A stretch of 64,000 nt of DNA from Ophioderma brevispina (lineage: Eukaryota > Echinodermata > Ophiuroidea > Amphilepidida > Ophiodermatidae). The notes under the pieces were generated by a model. That model was not told the origin of the DNA, did not search any database, and saw only the letters and a program-made list of their open reading frames with translations. Location: assembly GCA_023653785.1 (NCBI GenBank), contig JAMKCH010078773.1:1-64000 (forward strand), given 5' to 3'. Positions 59,875 through 64,000 of the stretch are shown here, piece by piece (within the stretch, counting starts at the first letter, position 1; each line of letters begins with the position of its first letter). The position numbers and the translations under genes are program-made.

Positions 59875-60694
59875 AACTGAAATTTCTGGTTATCTTGTTT
59901 TCAATTGTCATTGGGAAAAAATGGAAAAATAAACAAACAAAAAGCATAACTAAAGTTGGCAAAAAATGCAATCAAACAGAAATAAAAGGTCCATTGCATT
60001 TCACATTTTGTGTTTCACAACTATAAAAACCCACACATTTTGCTCATTAATGGTTTTATATTTTCTTCTAAGACATATATTTGGCCTCACAGAATAAATG
60101 GTGGTGATTATGAGAAAGACTGTACCAGTAAGAGGACAAGCACAAATTTATACAAGGATCTTAGTTGCAATACATTGATTATTTTAGCTTTGGTTACATA
60201 TCTACTGTAGATAGCAATTTACACAGAGTAGTAACAAAAGGGCTTTAAAATGACTGTCATGGCTGTCATAGCTGTCAGTTCCTTTTCTGATGATCTCCAT
60301 AGCATGTAGAGAGTTGTCTTTGGTGGATGTTTCTGCAGTCAGTTATCAGGTGACTATGACTATAGGTCAAGTCAATTGCCAAGTGCAAATAAACACAACC
60401 AGGCGTGCTGGAATGTCCTTCCTGATCTAGCTCTGAGGAATAGGCCAGCATAGTGGTGGCATAGATCCAGACATTGTCATGCCTCGATAGCTTGGCTCTA
60501 TGATTCTATTAACAAGTCCTAAATGGGAAATTAATGGAAGTTTATTTTAAATGATAAATATTTCTTCTAAATTGTATTTTTTCCTTCCCTTTTGGCTTTT
60601 TGTTTATGTGCATATAGATATGCATGTGTGTGTATAATTATGTATATGACTTAGTGTGTATATCGAGGGTTGAAAATCAGAAAGACGTAACTCT
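59875..60694. other. no gene seen
   Basis: AT-rich DNA; a small tg/ta-rich patch at 60600-60660. Confidence 0.5.
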
Positions 60695-61750
60695 GCACTG
60701 AAAGAAATATTAAAGAATTTCTTTAATTCTGCTGTTCATAATTATGAATTGTTCTTTGTTTATATAATGTTTCCTTAAGCTCAATTCACACTATCATTTT
60801 TGCCCTTCAGTTTTAGAAAACTGACAAGTTTGACAGGAATGATACCAAGCAAATCACACTGTCAGTTTTACCTTCCAATTTCTGTGACTTACTTCCATGA
60901 ACTTACACAGGTCATTATCCTTGAATAATGGGAACAGGGGTCTACTTATCATGCTTATGACTCGCAACTTTATTAGATTTCTTTGGTTATACATGTATGC
61001 TACACTATAACTATCATGGATAATATAGATGAGAATTCAATTGTTTTAATTGCTGCTATATTGGTGATAGCATTGGGCATAAAGTGAGGAAAGAGAGTTA
61101 AACGAAAACGAAATACATGGGTCAAACCATGGATTCAAAGAAGAGAAATGTTTGGGGCATACCATGCCCTCCTTCGTGAACTGAAAATTGAAGATCAGAG
61201 GAAGTATAAAAACTTTCTCTTCTCTATATAATTCAATAAACCTTTGACTCAATGATTTCTGTCCATGATTTATCTATGTCTACAACAGGATTAGAAGAAG
61301 TTACTGAGCAGTGAACAACAAGTTTAAACATGACCCCTATAATATCATACCATCCCTGTATTAAAAAGCCAAGACATTCCAGCAATTGGCCAAATCTAGG
61401 GCAAGTGCCCTAATGTTCATCAGTTTCCCTACAGAATAGAGCAGGGTCCATACTCAAACATCATGTTTTTAATCCCAGAGGAGAACAGTCCAACCTTCAT
61501 TTTCTCAATTAACATTATCCTTTTTACATCAGTTTTCCAGTTCACAAGGTGGATGCCATTTATCATTGTGGTCCCATAGGAAGAAAGATGGCCAAAAATG
61601 CTAGTGTGAATTGAGCTTTAAGACCATATTGAGATGTTTACATTTGGAGTAATGATAGATTCTTAGTAGAAAATATTAACACATCAAATTTCTCAAAAGC
61701 AGGAGTATTACGCAGAACTATAAAGAAAATTCTTTAATATCTTTCAGTGC
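60695..61750. mobile_element. outer TIR element, 'gcactgaaagaaatattaaa' ends
   Basis: GCACTGAAAGAAATATTAAA at 60695 and the inverse of GCACTGAAAGATATTAAAGA at the right end (to 61750) match over about 38 bp with few changes. The element holds a second, unrelated TTAA element (60779-61617), so its own length without the insert would be about 210 bp. No coding capacity. Confidence 0.7.
60779..61617. mobile_element. TTAA element nested inside 60695-61750
   Basis: TTAA at 60775-60778 and 61618-61621. Ends GCTCAATTCACACTATCATT and the inverse of the right end (GCTCAATTCACACTAGCATT) agree at 19 of 20 positions. The interior holds a second 'aatcacactgtcagttttacc' stretch near the left end, so the end is partly reiterated. 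No coding capacity. Confidence 0.75.
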
Positions 61751-61794
61751 TGGGACTCCTTCTGATTGTAACCGTCGCTATGTGGGGTAGTCAT

Positions 61795-61885
61795 TGTGTA
61801 TGTGTGAATATGTGCATGCATGCATGCATGAATGTGTGTGTGTATGTTTGTATATAGTGTGTGTGTGGGTTGATATGATGTGCAT
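61795..61885 (+). repeat. tg/catg microsatellite
   Basis: Alternating tgtg, gcatgcatgcatg and tgtgtgtg blocks. The minus frame across it is repeat-derived. Confidence 0.85.
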
Positions 61886-62857
61886 GCGCGCGCATGTGGT
61901 GGTGCACACCTTCTTGCTTGTTAAATAACAAAGGTTGCCAAATATAATAGAATAGGCGAACTGACCGAATGAATCTGGTGTAATACTTTAACCCTCTGGT
62001 AATTGACATTATTTCTCTGTTTGTTCTTTACATGAGTGATATCATCTTTTTTACTACCTCCTTCAACCCCATAATGATACCAATTCAGGTAAAGTGGAGT
62101 TCCTTAGATCTTCCTGAAAATAAAAAAAAAAAGTGTGTGAATGAAATTTCCGAAATTCATAACTCTTAAGATTTTCAAAGATAACGATTTGCGTTAAATA
62201 TAACATTAAAATGGAGGAATAAAGTGGAGCATAAACTAATCCTTATAAAAAATGAGGTGACCACAACAGGCTTAACCTGCATAGGATAAAGTGCAACTAT
62301 TTGAAAAAACATACAAAGAGAGTGGACTGACGACCATCACTTATTACCTACTGGGGCTCATCATATGTGAAGATTTTGGCAAGCAATGAATGAGATGCCA
62401 CGAGATATTGGGGGGGGGGGAGAATGGTTTCATCAATTGTCCTAGGACCGACATATCATGTCAAGTTACTTCTCATGGTTGGTGTCTTCAATGGGCAAAG
62501 TTGTCATGGACCTGTGCTGCACTAATTCCTAGCCCACAACTGTTGGGGAACTGTGCTAAACAACAAACAAAAAATGCACAGCTTTAATTTTTTTTAACAT
62601 AAAACTCTTAAAAAATGTTGGCTTCTTAGGAAGGAAGTCAATATTTTTTTAGTAACTGAATTAATGCAACTATCAGTGAGCCACCTAAAGAGTCAATAGT
62701 TTGGAAATTTGTAAGAAATAGTTGAAAGTGGAGAGAATCCTGTATTAGAAATTTTTTCATATTTTTTTTGCACAGTGTAAAAAGACAGAAAGTTTGAACA
62801 GATTTACTACGCCTTTACTTGTTTGGGTTTGCAAATTTGACCTTGACACATCTGCTT
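61886..62857. other. no gene seen
   Basis: AT-rich DNA with a G run at 62411-62420. No exon or element supported. Confidence 0.5.
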
Positions 62858-62938
62858 AATTCGAAGGGCCCAACGTAAGTCCACATTGGGGGGAAACCCC
62901 GCGGGACTTCGGGAAGGCGGTGCATGGTGGGATAGAAC
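62858..62938 (+). promoter_or_regulatory. possible CpG-bearing promoter/5' UTR
   Basis: Local GC rises and CpGs cluster (ttcgaag, aacgtaag, cccgcgggac, ttcggg, aaggcgg). 'tgcatggtggga' resembles the TGCATTnTGGGA word common in animal promoters. It directly precedes the ATG at 62939. No TATA box is seen. The promoter role is inference from position and composition. Confidence 0.3.
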
Positions 62939-63096
62939 ATGGCGATGGTAACTTTGTGTTATCGTGCATGGACATCTCAAAGTCAATCAGAAGCAATTGG
63001 TTTTGGCGATCTTCTCATGGGAAAGCGGCCGAAAGAAAAATCAATCAATGGGTGTTCTGCCGGGAAAGCGGACGAGTGCAATAGAAATCATTGCAG
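62939..63096 (+). CDS. candidate first coding exon, unknown protein
   Basis: ATGG in a favourable context (aacATGG) opens a 52-codon frame that remains open to 63096 and meets a donor gcag|gtaaaa, with an in-frame stop immediately after it. The peptide reads MAMVTLCYRAWTSQSQSEAI, GFGDLLMGKRPKEKSING, CSAGKADECNRNHC plus two bases. Composition is balanced and the base content is higher in GC than the flanks, as expected for an exon behind a CpG patch. A second ATG at 63017 (MGKRPKEK) could be the start. There is no recognisable domain or signal peptide. Downstream exons would lie beyond 64000. Confidence 0.35.
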
Positions 63097-64000
63097 GTAA
63101 AATAAATAGTTCTTGACGTCCGAAGTGCAATTAGAATCAATAGGAGCAACCTAATTGCTTTTCAATGACTCTCGGGACGGGTTAGGGTAAATGTCTTTGG
63201 AATTTCAGTTTCAGTTGTGTCAAGAATAAATTTGCAATCTAATTATTCTGATGTTCACAATGGCACACGATCACGAAGTAAGGTGAAACTAAATAGGACC
63301 ATTGGCAACTTTTGAAATTGCCTCTTTCTGCCATTCAGATGTTCTTAATTAATGCAAATTAAGTTTCATTGCCACAAAGAAATTTTCAGGGGTATAGAAA
63401 AAAATTCTGCTTCTTACCATTCTTGGAGATATAAAGGTAAATCAATTTGAGAAAGAATTATCTTGAAAAGCAGAGGTGGAGACACAAGTTGACTAAGCAG
63501 GTCAAGTTGGAGTGCAACCCATTTTTAGGTCACATGTAGGCCTATTGAGTAGACAGTTAAGAAAATGAATTACCAAGACAAAAGGTGTAACAGATTCATT
63601 GAATTATACACAACTACACAAGAAATGATACGTTAGCAGGGCAGACTATTAGGAGCCTGCCTATGTGTATAGTCTAGGAGTCATTGTCTGTGGTGCACTC
63701 TCATAACCCCTAGCCCTACAATGAAAGTCATCTTCAACCTTAACATACATGTACTTAAAAATAACAAAAAGGAGCTATCTTCTTTTGTAACTTAATCAGT
63801 GTGAAAAAAGAGGGAAAACAATGATGGAATTTTGATTGATGATGTCCTTTCATTTTGTAGAGCACATGAAAGCCTCCTTTAAAATCATACTGTAAACTTG
63901 GTTGACATTGGCAGTATATCACTATTGTTTGAAAGTCTCATTTATTATGGCAAAACCAGAATAAAACCAAAAACATCAATACCAACACGGTTTTGACAAC
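63097..64000. other. no further exon seen; possible first intron
   Basis: AT-rich DNA without clear splice-bounded frames or element ends. If the exon at 62939-63096 is real, this is the start of intron 1. Confidence 0.45.

Overview
The window looks like animal nuclear DNA that is poor in genes and rich in repeats. There are no bacterial operons, ribosome-binding sites or long open frames. Base composition is AT-rich. Short non-autonomous DNA transposons, microsatellites, minisatellites and pearl/HINE-like repeats fill much of it. The octamer TAGGCCTA occurs 13 times by eye count. Repeats of this style are familiar from marine invertebrate deuterostomes (echinoderms, hemichordates); that placement is an inference from style and not from a marker gene. 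Frequent single-base indels between copies and very long homopolymers suggest a lightly polished long-read assembly.

Layout. 1-5590: unique or degenerate repeat DNA with one target-site-flanked element (838-1251). 5591-20501: a head-to-tail duplication of a ~7.2-7.8 kb unit (5591-12735 and 12741-20501); each copy carries the same nested transposons, but the copies differ by many indels and a few block differences. 20130-22100: poly-G, poly-T and T-rich low-complexity DNA. 22100-28400: unique AT-rich DNA with five small inverted-repeat elements. 28398-28641: the most protein-like stretch in the window, a candidate exon on the minus strand. 29250-36890: more elements, including a 1.06-kb near-palindrome and two pearl-like repeats, one bearing six nuclear-receptor-type DR1 sites. 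36905-40918: a 4-kb block of extreme G-richness on the plus strand with sharp edges. 41390-62000: a dense series of terminal-inverted-repeat (TIR) elements, two oppositely oriented 16-bp minisatellites (49935-50765), a 17-bp minisatellite and a candidate 61-nt exon (53272-53332). 62858-63096: a CpG-bearing segment with a candidate first coding exon.

I find no complete protein-coding gene, no transposase or reverse transcriptase frame, no rRNA or tRNA gene and no CRISPR. The coding content I can support is three or four isolated exon-like segments, which would belong to genes with long introns extending beyond the window. The elements supply their own evidence: matching TIRs, and in many cases target-site duplications (TTAA, TA, TAG, or 8-9 bp hAT-type). 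No single new multi-gene system is visible. The points most worth checking are the duplication, the G-block, the DR1-bearing repeat, the splice-donor-like minisatellite, the TTAA elements and the candidate exons.
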